Source: Acidiferrum sp963771295 (lineage in GTDB: Bacteria; Acidobacteriota; Terriglobia; Acidiferrales; UBA7541). Taken from it: 64,000 nt of DNA. How positions within the stretch are numbered: position 1 is the stretch's first letter; every line of letters starts with the position of its first letter. The notes beneath the pieces were generated by a model. It was not told where the DNA came from and searched no databases. It saw only the letters and a list, made by a program, of their open reading frames with translations. The position numbers were made by a program, and so were the translations under genes. Of this stretch, positions 27,530-37,000 are shown in pieces. The stretch is taken from contig CAVYTB010000005.1 of the NCBI GenBank assembly GCA_963771295.1, positions 558,001 through 622,000 on the forward strand, in the 5' to 3' direction.

Positions 27530-30500
27530 ATGAAAGAACGCAGGCCAATCTTCTACGACGCCGAGAAACTTCGGTGGCGCCGAACTCGTCGGCTCATGGA
27601 AATCAGCGGGGTTCTGCTGACCTTGCTGTTGGTGTATTTCTTCATCACCGTGGCTGGCGGCGTCGAACTTCCCTCCTCGCTGTTGCCCGATTCCCGGCCC
27701 GCTTACCACGCCGTAAAGAAAAAGCTCACAGCAAAGCCGGTCCCGCAACGCGAAGGGCGCCACAAGCGCGTTGCCAACATTGGTCAGATTCCTGCCGCGT
27801 ACGATCCGCTACGCGCCGCGTTTTATGTCAGTTGGGATGCCAACAGCCTCGCTTCTTTGAAGAAGCACTATAAAGATATCGACTTGCTGATGCCGGAGCA
27901 GTTGCACGCCATTTCTCCCGATGGCGCTATGACCATCGTGGACTATCAGCGCAATCAGCAACTGGTAGTCAAAGCCTCGCCGGCTGAGGCCATCGCGCGC
28001 CTGAACCAGGACCAACTGCATCGCTGGATGCGCTCCGTCAATCCACCGCTCGAACTTCCCATGATGGGCTTGCTGAACAATTACGACGGTACAGTGTGGC
28101 GCGTAAAAGAACTGACGGAATTACTGGCCAATGCCGCCGCACGCCATCGCTTGATCAATGATGTGGTCACCTATGCCGTGCTCGCCAAGCAAGAGGGCCT
28201 CGTCGTCGACTTCGAAGAAGTGCCCTCCTCCAGCCAACACAACTTCCAGGAATTCGTCGGCGAACTTGGCCCGGCGCTGCATGCCGTCGGTCTGAAACTG
28301 ATGGTCACTCTTCCCGCCAGAGACGACGCCTACGACTACGCCTTTTTTGGAAAAGAAACCGACGCCATCATTCTCTTCAACTTCGACCAGCACTGGCTCT
28401 CTTCTCCCCCCGGCCCGATTGCTGCTCAAGACTGGTTCATGGAGAATTTGCGCCAGGTCCGCGAAGTGGTTCCCGCTCAAAAAATTATCGTGGGCATCGC
28501 TAACTATGCTTACGACTGGACGCAAGCAACCAAGCAGGAGCCTCAGCAGGCCGCGCAGTTCAGCGTGCAGGAAGCCCTTCTGCATGCCTACGAATCGGAG
28601 GCCGAAGTCGAATTCGATCAGGCATCGTTGAATCCCCACTATTCTTACGATGACGAGCACGAACGCACTCACCAGGTCTGGATGCTCGACGCCGTTACCG
28701 CCTACAACCAGTTGCGTGCCAGTGAGCGCTTGGGTGTGCAAGGCACGGCGCTATGGCGCTTCGGTTCCGTGGACACTTCGTTGTGGCCCATCTGGGACGC
28801 TACCCGCCCCGATGACGCCATCCGCGACAAACTCACCGACATTGCTCCCGGCCCCGACCTCATTCTCGAAGGCGACGGCGACATCTGGCGCATCGCTGAC
28901 GTCCCCAAGCATGGCCGCCGTACGCTCACGTACGACAAAACCACCGACCTGTTTACCAGCGAAAAATACGACGCCTTGCCTCTTTCCTTCGACATCGAGC
29001 AGATCGGCGCAGCCAAGAACAAGTTGGTATTGTCTTTCGACGATGGTCCCGATCCTCGCTGGACTCCCAAAATCCTGGACATCCTGAAAGAAAAGAAAGC
29101 CCCCGGAGTATTTTTTGTGATTGGGGAAGAAGCCAACCGCGCACCGGATATTCTGAAACGCGAATATGCTGAGGGCCACGAAATCGGCAATCACACCTTC
29201 ACGCATCCGCAATTCGACCAGACCTCCAAGACCCAGATCAAATGGGAACTGAACCTCACGCAAAGGTTGATCGAAAGCACTTTGGGCGTGAAATCCATCC
29301 TTTTCCGCCCGCCCTACGGCATCGATCACCAGCCGGAATATGCCGAAGAAGTCGCGCAACTTCCTTACCCGCAGGAACTCGGTTACCTGATTGTTGGCCA
29401 GCGAATTGATACGGACGACTGGAGCTTAACCGACGACAAACATCCCATTCCGGCCCAGGAAATCGTCGAAAGCGTTTTGCGGCAGGCCACTAAGGGCAAC
29501 ATCATCCTGATGCACGACGGCGGCGGCGATCGCTCGCAGACCTTGGCGGCTCTGCCCATGGTCATCGACCAGCTTCGCGCCAAGGGCTATGAGTTTGTTT
29601 CCATTTCCGACCTGATTGGCAAGACCAGAGCCGATGTGATGGCCCCGCTGTCCTTCCGCGAACGTCTGGCTGCGCGAGCGGATGGCGTCATCTTTGTCAT
29701 TTTTCAGTGGTCGCGCTTCGCCATCGCCACCATTTTTATTCTCGGCATCATCATGGTCAGCGGCCGCGCCCTGATTATCGGCATCCTCGCCATCATTGAA
29801 AGATTGCGGCCCGATCATGCGAAATTACCTGAGCCTCACCCCAGCGTCACCGTGCTGATTCCTGCTCACAATGAGGAAACCGTCATCGTCCAGACCGTCA
29901 CGTCCGTCCTGCTCTCCGACTACGACAACATCCACGTCGTCGTCGTCGACGATGGCTCTGCCGACCGCACCCTCGAACTTCTCCACTCCAACTTCGGAAA
30001 AAATGACGCTGTTCAGATCATCCATCAGGTCAATCGCGGAAAAGCCGCGGCCCTGAACCACGCACTCACTCACGCCAAAGCCGACATCGTCGTCACTATC
30101 GACGCCGACACCGAAATTGAACCCGACGCCATTCGCAACCTCGTCCGTCATTTCTCAGATCCCCTCATCGGCGCCGTTGCCGGAAACGTCAAAGTCGGCA
30201 ACCGCGATCGCTGGCTCACACGTTGGCAAGCCCTCGAATACATCACCAGCCAGAACATGGAGAAGCGCGCTTTTGATCTTCTGAACTGCATTACCGTCGT
30301 CCCTGGTGCTCTGGGCGCGTGGCGCAAGGCCGCCATTGAAGCAGCCGGGGGGATCACCGCAGACACCGTCGCGGAAGATGCCGATCTGACGATTGCCATT
30401 CGCCGCCTGGGCTGGCGAGTTACTTACGACGAATACGCCGTCGCCTGGACCGAAGCACCCGAAACGCCTGGCGCGCTGATTCGCCAGCGTTTTCGCTGGA

Positions 30501-30997
30501 CCTTCGGCACCTTGCAGTCCTTCTGGAAGCACAGCGACACCTTGTTCCGTCCCAAGTACGGTACTCTCGGCTGGGTCGCTCTTCCCAACATCTTTCTATT
30601 CCAGATTGCGCTACCGTTGATTTCTCCCATCATCGATTTGCTGTTCCTGGGCAGCTTGCTGTTGTGGGGTCTGGCGCAACTTCATATCACGCAAATTCCG
30701 CAGCTCTGGACCACCGCCGACGTCCAACGCTCGGTGGTCTTTTTTCTTGGATTCATCATCATTGACGTTCTCACCTGCATTATTGCGTTTGCCCTCGAAC
30801 GCCATGAGGACTGGACTCTCCTCATTCCTGTGCTTCTCCAGCGTTTCTATTATCGCCAGTTGATGTACATCGTCCTGTTCCGCTCGGTCAAAGAAGCCGT
30901 CAGCGGACGCCCCGTTGGCTGGAGGGGCGTCGAGCACGAACCACTCGAACCTCCCCGTCCGTCCCCGGCTTCGGCAACGCTTTCTGGCGCAAAATAA
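27530..30997 (+). CDS. Three-domain GH18-like / NodB deacetylase / GT2 polysaccharide synthase
   Basis: 1155 residues. A membrane helix (about 24-42) leads to a GH18-like barrel (about 90-430) with GLVVDFEEVP, keeping the catalytic Glu of the DxxDxDxE motif. Next is a NodB deacetylase (about 495-690) with FDDGPD, HTFTH and FRPPYG, a complete metal site. After another helix comes a processive GT2 domain (about 770-1010) with VVVDDGS, DADTEIE, AEDADLTI and QRFRW, then C-terminal helices. Together it should make a beta-linked N-acetylhexosamine polymer and deacetylate and trim it, analogous to PgaB plus PgaC in one chain. The polymer is not identified. A bidirectional terminator overlaps the stop. 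Confidence 0.9.
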   Translation: MKERRPIFYDAEKLRWRRTRRLMEISGVLLTLLLVYFFITVAGGVELPSSLLPDSRPAYHAVKKKLTAKPVPQREGRHKRVANIGQIPAAYDPLRAAFYVSWDANSLASLKKHYKDIDLLMPEQLHAISPDGAMTIVDYQRNQQLVVKASPAEAIARLNQDQLHRWMRSVNPPLELPMMGLLNNYDGTVWRVKELTELLANAAARHRLINDVVTYAVLAKQEGLVVDFEEVPSSSQHNFQEFVGELGPALHAVGLKLMVTLPARDDAYDYAFFGKETDAIILFNFDQHWLSSPPGPIAAQDWFMENLRQVREVVPAQKIIVGIANYAYDWTQATKQEPQQAAQFSVQEALLHAYESEAEVEFDQASLNPHYSYDDEHERTHQVWMLDAVTAYNQLRASERLGVQGTALWRFGSVDTSLWPIWDATRPDDAIRDKLTDIAPGPDLILEGDGDIWRIADVPKHGRRTLTYDKTTDLFTSEKYDALPLSFDIEQIGAAKNKLVLSFDDGPDPRWTPKILDILKEKKAPGVFFVIGEEANRAPDILKREYAEGHEIGNHTFTHPQFDQTSKTQIKWELNLTQRLIESTLGVKSILFRPPYGIDHQPEYAEEVAQLPYPQELGYLIVGQRIDTDDWSLTDDKHPIPAQEIVESVLRQATKGNIILMHDGGGDRSQTLAALPMVIDQLRAKGYEFVSISDLIGKTRADVMAPLSFRERLAARADGVIFVIFQWSRFAIATIFILGIIMVSGRALIIGILAIIERLRPDHAKLPEPHPSVTVLIPAHNEETVIVQTVTSVLLSDYDNIHVVVVDDGSADRTLELLHSNFGKNDAVQIIHQVNRGKAAALNHALTHAKADIVVTIDADTEIEPDAIRNLVRHFSDPLIGAVAGNVKVGNRDRWLTRWQALEYITSQNMEKRAFDLLNCITVVPGALGAWRKAAIEAAGGITADTVAEDADLTIAIRRLGWRVTYDEYAVAWTEAPETPGALIRQRFRWTFGTLQSFWKHSDTLFRPKYGTLGWVALPNIFLFQIALPLISPIIDLLFLGSLLLWGLAQLHITQIPQLWTTADVQRSVVFFLGFIIIDVLTCIIAFALERHEDWTLLIPVLLQRFYYRQLMYIVLFRSVKEAVSGRPVGWRGVEHEPLEPPRPSPASATLSGAK

Positions 30998-31035
30998 AAC
31001 TCCCGGCACGCCACTCGATGCGAGCCGGGAGTTTT
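30996..31035. terminator. Bidirectional intrinsic terminator
   Basis: Perfect 12-base arms AAAACTCCCGGC (30996-31007) and GCCGGGAGTTTT (31024-31035) around a 16-base loop. The T-run after the right arm ends the synthase transcript, and the A-run at the left serves the convergent gene that ends at 31062. Confidence 0.85.
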
Positions 31036-31061
31036 GTAATAACGCTGGACTATCTTCGCGC

Positions 31062-31589
31062 TTACGGTTGCGCTTGCACCAACGGAATCTGCGATGCCAG
31101 CTGCAAATCAATCAGGTTGCTCAAGCGGCGATCCAATTGGAAGAACGTCGCCACTTTCTTGCCCGGCAACACCTGGCTGAAGATCGGATCGTATTTCAGC
31201 CGCAGTTGCGCCACGGCCTGGTCTGCCTCCAAAGAGCGCTTGATCAAGCTGGCGGCCTGCGCATCGGTGACGGAACCCCAATTCGTAGCGTATTCCTTCA
31301 GCAGTTCATATTTGGTGTCGTTGATCTTTGTCATCTCCGTCGTGTACTGGTCGTACAGCGGCCAGAACTTTGTAGCCTCGGTATCCGTAAGGGTAAGGTT
31401 CGCAGCGATCAGCTGTTTCTTGTGCGAGCGGATGTCCTGCCGCAGCAATGCGATGTCTTGATCGCTGACTCCCTGCGGCGACTTACTGCCCGCCACGGAA
31501 GACGACGCCGCTTGCGCCGGCGCCTTGGGACAAAATACCGCACAAGCGCCCGCCAACACCAGCGCGATGATTACCGTTTTTCTGTTCAT
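31062..31589 (-). CDS. Spy-like periplasmic protein, intact paralogue
   Basis: 175 residues from ATG 31589, with GGAGAG upstream. Signal peptide VIIALVLAGACAVFCPKAPAQA. The mature protein is almost all helical: LRQDIRSHKKQLIAANLTLT, TEATKFWPLYDQYTTEM, SLEADQAVAQLRLKYDPIF and FFQLDRRLSNLIDLQLASQ. The layout matches small helical periplasmic proteins related to Spy/CpxP that are frequent in Acidobacteria; a folding or stress role is inferred only. A frameshifted paralogue lies 363 bases upstream on the same strand, so a tandem duplication is likely. Confidence 0.75.
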   Translation of the reverse strand: MNRKTVIIALVLAGACAVFCPKAPAQAASSSVAGSKSPQGVSDQDIALLRQDIRSHKKQLIAANLTLTDTEATKFWPLYDQYTTEMTKINDTKYELLKEYATNWGSVTDAQAASLIKRSLEADQAVAQLRLKYDPIFSQVLPGKKVATFFQLDRRLSNLIDLQLASQIPLVQAQP

Positions 31590-31952
31590 GAATACTCTCC
31601 TTTTGCAGCAGCGGGAAGCGCCTGTGGCACAACTCTCGTTCAGTGACAATCAGGTCCCATGCTGCTCTTCCTCTTGAATGGAATTTCTCAGATATCCAGA
31701 GTTCGCTTTCTGGGCTTCGCGACAGCGTGCGCTGGAAACCGCGGAATGGGCGAAACTTCCACGTCGCCAATTTTGCTTAGAGCCGTCTTGGTTGCGAACT
31801 GCGAACGTCACTTCGCTTTGCCTGGACCCCGCAATGATAGAACCCTTTACCGCTTTGTGCAATTTCTATGTGCTCCATCTTGTCTGCCAAACAAAAAGCC
31901 CCACGCATCGAATTTGCGCGGGGCTTTCCGTCGAACGGCGATCCTTGAAGAA
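31590..31952. other. 363-base intergenic region between the Spy-like paralogues
   Basis: Contains the terminator of the upstream paralogue (31894-31927) and presumably the promoter of the downstream one. I see no convincing coding sequence, tRNA or repeat in the remainder. Confidence 0.5.
31894..31927 (-). terminator. Intrinsic terminator of the frameshifted Spy-like gene
   Basis: Arms AAAGCCCCACGC (31895-31906) and GCGCGGGGCTTT (31916-31927) with one mismatch; the run of A on the plus strand at 31893-31897 is a U-run for minus-strand transcription. It lies about 30 bases after the gene's expected stop at 31953. Confidence 0.7.
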
Positions 31953-32485
31953 CTACTCCTGGCTCTGCACCAGCGGAATCTGCGACGAAATCTGCAGGTC
32001 GATCATCTCGCTGACACGGCGGTCCAGTTGGAAGAAGGTGGCAGCCTTTTTACCGGCAGCACCGCTCTCACCAGTGGGACATACTTGGAACGCAACTGCG
32101 TGACCGCCGTATCCAGGTCCAGCCAGTCTCGCACCCAAATCATCGCCTGGTCATCCGTGATTCCGCCCCAATTTTCAGCATATTGCTTGATCAGCGCATA
32201 CTTCTTGTCGTTGATTCCGATTAATTCCTGCGTGTACTGGTCGTAGACCGGCCAGAACTTCGTGGCTTCTGCCTCCGTCAGTTTCAGGTTCGCCACAATC
32301 AACTGCTTTTTCTTCGAACGAATATCCTTCCGCAGCAAGTCCACATCCTGCGAGCTCATCACTTGGCCCGTCTGGCTGGGCGATGCGGTGGCTTGCTGCC
32401 CGCCCGTCGCCTGAGCAAACGTCCTCGAACTCGCGGCGAGGCAAGCTACCGCCAACGCCGCCACTACTAGCACCTTTTTGTTCAC
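31953..32485 (-). pseudogene. Spy-like periplasmic protein, frameshifted paralogue
   Basis: The start at 32485 gives a signal peptide (VLVVAALAVACLAASSRTFA) and LRKDIRSKKKQLIVANLKLT, TEAEATKFWPVYDQYTQEL, closely similar to the paralogue at 31062. Near 32062 the frame slips: the sequence reads CTGCCGGTAAAAAGG where the paralogue predicts a GGT codon (LPGKK). After restoring one base the protein ends ATFFQLDRRVSEMIDLQIS and SQIPLVQSQE, matching the paralogue to the last residues, with its own terminator. One missing G means either a recent mutation or a sequencing error. Confidence 0.75.
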
Positions 32486-32795
32486 CGTTTTTCTCCTTGA
32501 TCAAAGCGCAACGAGTCGATCCATCCATGCGAACAGAGCGGTTCGCATCTCTGCTTCGTTTGCGCGCTCCTTGCAATTCACAAAGGCCGTCCGGCCAAAC
32601 GCGCCTTCACACTATGGGACGGCCAACCCGATCCACCTGCTCGGCTAACCGGGTTCTCAAAAATAGGCGGAGGCAAAGATTGATTCGTAGCGATTCAAGC
32701 GCAAATCGACAGACGACCTGAATGTCGGAATTCTAAAGGCTTTTCCGATATTTCACAAGGAACCACAAGACCCTCTCCAATTCCCCGACTCAGTG
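32486..32795. other. 310-base intergenic region upstream of the antiporter, with inverted repeats
   Basis: Divergent promoter region. It holds an 8-base inverted repeat, GGCCGTCC (32585-32592) and GGACGGCC (32617-32624), and a smaller GCGAAC...GTTCGC pair near 32528-32545. It resembles structured leader RNA but I could not match it to a known riboswitch class. Confidence 0.4.
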
Positions 32796-34037
32796 ATGCT
32801 ACACTTCCCCGGTATTTCTTCAGCATCAGGACGTGGCTCGGTGACTCCACATTCCCTCATTTTTCGCGACATTGCCATGGTCTTCGCCGCATCGCTTCTT
32901 TGCGGCCTTATCGCTTGGCGCCTTCGTCAACCCATATTGCTCGGCTACGTACTGGCCGGCCTGCTCCTCAGCCCGCTTACACCCGGCCCGCATGTTCAGG
33001 ATGTGCACACCTTCGAACTCATGGCGGAAATCGGCGTCGTTCTGCTGATGTTTTCGGTGGGCATCGAGTTTTCCATCCCGGATCTCTTGCGCGTGAAGTG
33101 GGTGGCGCTGGTCGGCGCCCCACTGGGTATTGTCCTGTCCATTGCACTGGGCGCCGGAATCGGCGCGCTGTTTCACTGGCCTCCCACCCAGGGAATCGCC
33201 GTGGGCTGCATTATTTCCGTCGCCAGCACCATGGTTCTGATGCGTCATTTGATGGACCGCGGAGAACTCGGCTCCGATGCCGGTCGAGTGATGATCACCC
33301 TCACTCTTGTCGAAGATCTCGCGGTCGTAATTCTCACCGTGATTCTGCCGGGACTGTCTCCCTCCAGCCAGGAAAATTTCGCACACGTCGCCTTTCGGAT
33401 TGCGAAGTCCCTCCTGTTGCTGATTCCTATCGCGGCGGCCGCTTGGAAGTTTGTGCCGCGATTGCTTTCTCGCGTCGAAAAAACCTGCAACGACGAAATC
33501 TCTTTGCTTCTCGCTCTCACCATCTGCCTGGCTATTGCCGCGCTCACCGAAGCCGTAGGGCTCTCGCTGGCCCTCGGCGCTTTTCTGGCCGGCTTGTTCC
33601 TGGGCAAGACCAGTTTCACTCACAAGCTGGAAGAGCAGACCCGCTCTGTTCGCGATGCCTTTGTCGCCCTTTTCTTCGCCACCGTTGGCATGCTCATCAA
33701 CCCGCAGAGCTGGATCACCAGTTGGCGCTCCATCCTTGTTCTGGTGGCGATGGTGCTTATCGGGAAGTTTGTGATCTGGGCCGGGGTAGTGCGCTTATTC
33801 CGCTATTCAACCGATACGTCCGTCCGCGTCGGCATCGGCCTCACGCAAATCGGCGAATTCTCTTTCATCCTCGCGCAAGTCTCCCTCAACTCAGGATTGA
33901 TATCCGAGCAGATCTATCACGCCACGCTTGCGGCTTCGCTCATTACCATCCTCGCAAACGCAACGCTGTTCCGGTTCATGAAACCTGCCCTGCCGGCCAA
34001 GCCCAAACCCCTTGCGCCTGCCCAGACAACTGTCTAG
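32796..34037 (+). CDS. CPA2-family cation/proton antiporter (KefB/NapA-like), no TrkA domain
   Basis: 413 residues from ATG 32796. About twelve membrane segments. Diagnostic motifs: LRQPILLGYVLAGLLLSP, IGVVLLMFSVGIEFS, ISVASTMVLMRHLMDRGEL, LTLVEDLAVVILTVILPGL (with the VEDL acidic site) and LALGAFLAGLFLGKT. It exchanges Na+ or K+ for protons across the inner membrane. Kef-type relatives carry a cytoplasmic RCK/TrkA-N domain; here the protein ends 20 residues after the last helix, so it should not be regulated in that way. It converges on the tricorn protease gene with 5 bases between the stops. Confidence 0.88.
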   Translation: MLHFPGISSASGRGSVTPHSLIFRDIAMVFAASLLCGLIAWRLRQPILLGYVLAGLLLSPLTPGPHVQDVHTFELMAEIGVVLLMFSVGIEFSIPDLLRVKWVALVGAPLGIVLSIALGAGIGALFHWPPTQGIAVGCIISVASTMVLMRHLMDRGELGSDAGRVMITLTLVEDLAVVILTVILPGLSPSSQENFAHVAFRIAKSLLLLIPIAAAAWKFVPRLLSRVEKTCNDEISLLLALTICLAIAALTEAVGLSLALGAFLAGLFLGKTSFTHKLEEQTRSVRDAFVALFFATVGMLINPQSWITSWRSILVLVAMVLIGKFVIWAGVVRLFRYSTDTSVRVGIGLTQIGEFSFILAQVSLNSGLISEQIYHATLAASLITILANATLFRFMKPALPAKPKPLAPAQTTV

Positions 34038-34042
34038 CGCGC

Positions 34043-37000
34043 CTAATCCTCGTACTTGAACGCTTTGTTCGGATAGGGCGGCACTTTCGGCACCGGCCTG
34101 GGATCCTTCTGAATCTCTTCCTGCAGAAACTTCAGCGCTTCATCCAACTGCGCATCGCTTCCCGCAAAGGTCGCATGCGGCAGATTGTCCTTCACGATGT
34201 CGGGATCGACGCCGTGACCTTCAATCAGCCACTTCCCTTCTGGCCCGTACACCCCGATCTCGGCAGCGGTGGCAATCCCGAAGTCCGACAAAATATTGCT
34301 GCCGGACAACCAGATCTCGCCTCCCCACGTCCGCACTCCGATCAACTCGCCCATTTCCAGCCGGCGGAACCCTTCAGAAAACGCCTCGCCATCCGATGCC
34401 GTCTCCTGATCGCACAAAACCACCATGTGGCCGCGGAACGCATATTGCATGTTCCAATTGGGATTGCCGATGCGGGGCTGCCAATAAAACCACGCCTTCC
34501 TCATCAATTTCCCCAACAGCCACGAATCGATGTTCCCGCCTCGATTGTGCCGCACATCGATAATCAGTCCCTCGCGGTCGAACACCGGATAGAACTCGCG
34601 CGTCCACTGCTCGATGTCGCGCGGGCCCATGGCCTGCAGATGCACGTAGCCAATCTGCCCCTTGGAGTCAGACTCCACTTTCTGGCGCCGCGTATACTCC
34701 CATTCGCGATACGCAATTTCCCGTTCTTGGCGCTCCGTCACCGGCGTGGCCAACACATCGCGCGCCTTCCCATTCGTCGCTTTCACGTGCAGCAACACCT
34801 TGTGCCCGGCTTTGCCGCGCAGCAGTTCGCGTTCGTCCTGCACCTTCAACAGTTCGTCGCCGTCGATGCTTACGATTACCTCTCCGTCCTTCACCACAGA
34901 ATCGGGTCGCGCCAGTGGCGGCGCCAGATCCGGCAAATCAGGATCATGCAGATACACGTGCTCCACCACGTAGCCGCCGACCTTTTCGTCGCGCTGCAGC
35001 ACTGCGCCGAGCGTGGCGATATCCACCTGATCGGCGGATTTGCGCGCGTCGCCTCCAAACACGAAAATGTGCAGCGCCGATAGCTCACTCACCATTTGTG
35101 CGATCACATCATTCAATTCCTGGCGGTCGGAAACCCGGTCGACCAGTGGCAAATACCTGTCACGCAGCCCCTTCCAGTCCAGCCCATGCATGTTCCGGTC
35201 GTAGAAGTAATCGCGTTCCAGTCGCCACGCGTCCAGAAACAGTTCGTGATATTCCACGCGCGGATTCGTCATGATCGTCCATTTCGACATGTCGATCTTG
35301 GCTTTGCCGATCATCTTGGGGTCCGCAAGCCCGCTGGCCTTCGCGTCCGAATCGATTATCAGGAAGTCTTCGCCCTTCGCCACCAGCATTTTCTTCCGGT
35401 CCAGCGAGATTTCGAAGCCTTTCACGTCAGACATCACTGTTTCCGGTGCTTCGCCCTTATTCGCGATGTCGATGCACGCCAGAGCTTGCTTTGGCGGCGC
35501 GTCTCCATCGCGATCCGTCCAGCACAGCCGCTTGTCAGTCGCCTGCAGCGAAGAGTAATTCCCTGCCGGCGCGGGCACCTCTCTCAAACGTGAAGCAATG
35601 TTCGTGAAATCGATGTTGACGGTTGCCGGCTTCTTTTCTTCCGGCTTCTTCTCGTCACTAGCCTTCTTCTCATCCGCCGCCTTCTTCTCCGCGACTTTCT
35701 TGTCTTCTTCCTTCTTCTTCGGCTCGCCAGGCTTTTCCTGCTTCGTCTCTTCCACCTTGGCGGGTTGCTCCGGATGCAATTCGTCCGCCGGAGTAAACGG
35801 CGAACGCAGGTCTGGCGTCAACGCCAGTTCGTAGATCTTCAGCGAGCGATCGAAGTTCGGATCCGGCTGACGCGGTCCCCATGGCGATGGCACGGTGGTC
35901 TTCAGCATGCGGTCCGACAAAAAATACAGGCATTTGCCGTCCGTGCTCCATGCTGGGTTTCCGCTGTTATAGCGGTCCGAAGTCAGCGATGTAATCGCGC
36001 CGGTGTTTACATTCAGCACCTTGATTTGTGTAAATGTATTCGTCGCCACTTCCCCGTACGCCAGCCACTGGCTATCGGGCGACCAGGTCAGGTCCGAGAA
36101 GTCGTCCATCATTGATTGCGCGATGTGCTTGTCCGTTTTGGTCTTGATGTCATACAGCCACAGTTGCTGATCCTTGTCGCGATGCGCCAGCCAGTGGCCG
36201 TCCGGCGACGGCACTCCTTCCCAACGCAGCACTTTCCCGTCTTTTGTCCATTGCTCCGGTGTGCCAACACCATTCGCCGGGTATTTCCAGAATTCCGTCT
36301 CGCCCGTCTGTGTGGAAATCGCCACGATGCTTTTGCCGTCGGGCATATACCGCGCCTCGCGATACCGTATGCCCGAATTGCCCGCAACCTTCACGATGCG
36401 CCCACTAAGCACCGGCAACGTGAACACCTCACCGCGCGCCGTAAATACCGCCGCGCTTCCGTCAGGAGCAATGTGCGCTCCCGTCAAATAGTCGAGCGGC
36501 TTCTTCACCCAGTGATCGCGCAACTGATCGAAATCAGACACCAGCGTTATGGGCACGATCGCATCCTGCCCTGCGTTCAGATCCAGCAGCCACAAGTCTG
36601 CCCCGCACTGGTAGACAATTCGCCCATCTCCCATCGACGCGTATTGCACATCAAACCCTTTGTGATGGGTCTGCTGTTTCAAGTCATGCCCTTCGCGGTC
36701 CATCGAATAAATGTTCATCACTCCGTCGCGGTCCGATAGAAAGTACACCCGGCCATTCCAGAACATCGGATTGTGCGACGTGCCGGCAAAGTCGTTCGTC
36801 AGTGGCACAGCCTCCGATCCTGCGTCGTACCGCCAGATGCTTTCCGCCGTTCCGCCCTTGTAACGCTTGGTCTGGCTCGGTTGCCGCTCCAGCCGCGTGA
36901 AGAAAAGCGTCTTGCCATCGGGTGTGAACGCGCCTTCAGCCGCCTGCGACAGCGGCACGATTTCGTACTTGCCACTGCTGTCGATGGCCACAAGTTTCGA

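Noticed and set aside
32900..35083. 727-codon plus-strand frame overlapping the antiporter and antisense to the tricorn gene
   Set aside because: Covers two well-supported genes in wrong frame or strand; composition (Arg/His/Pro-rich) is typical of a shadow.
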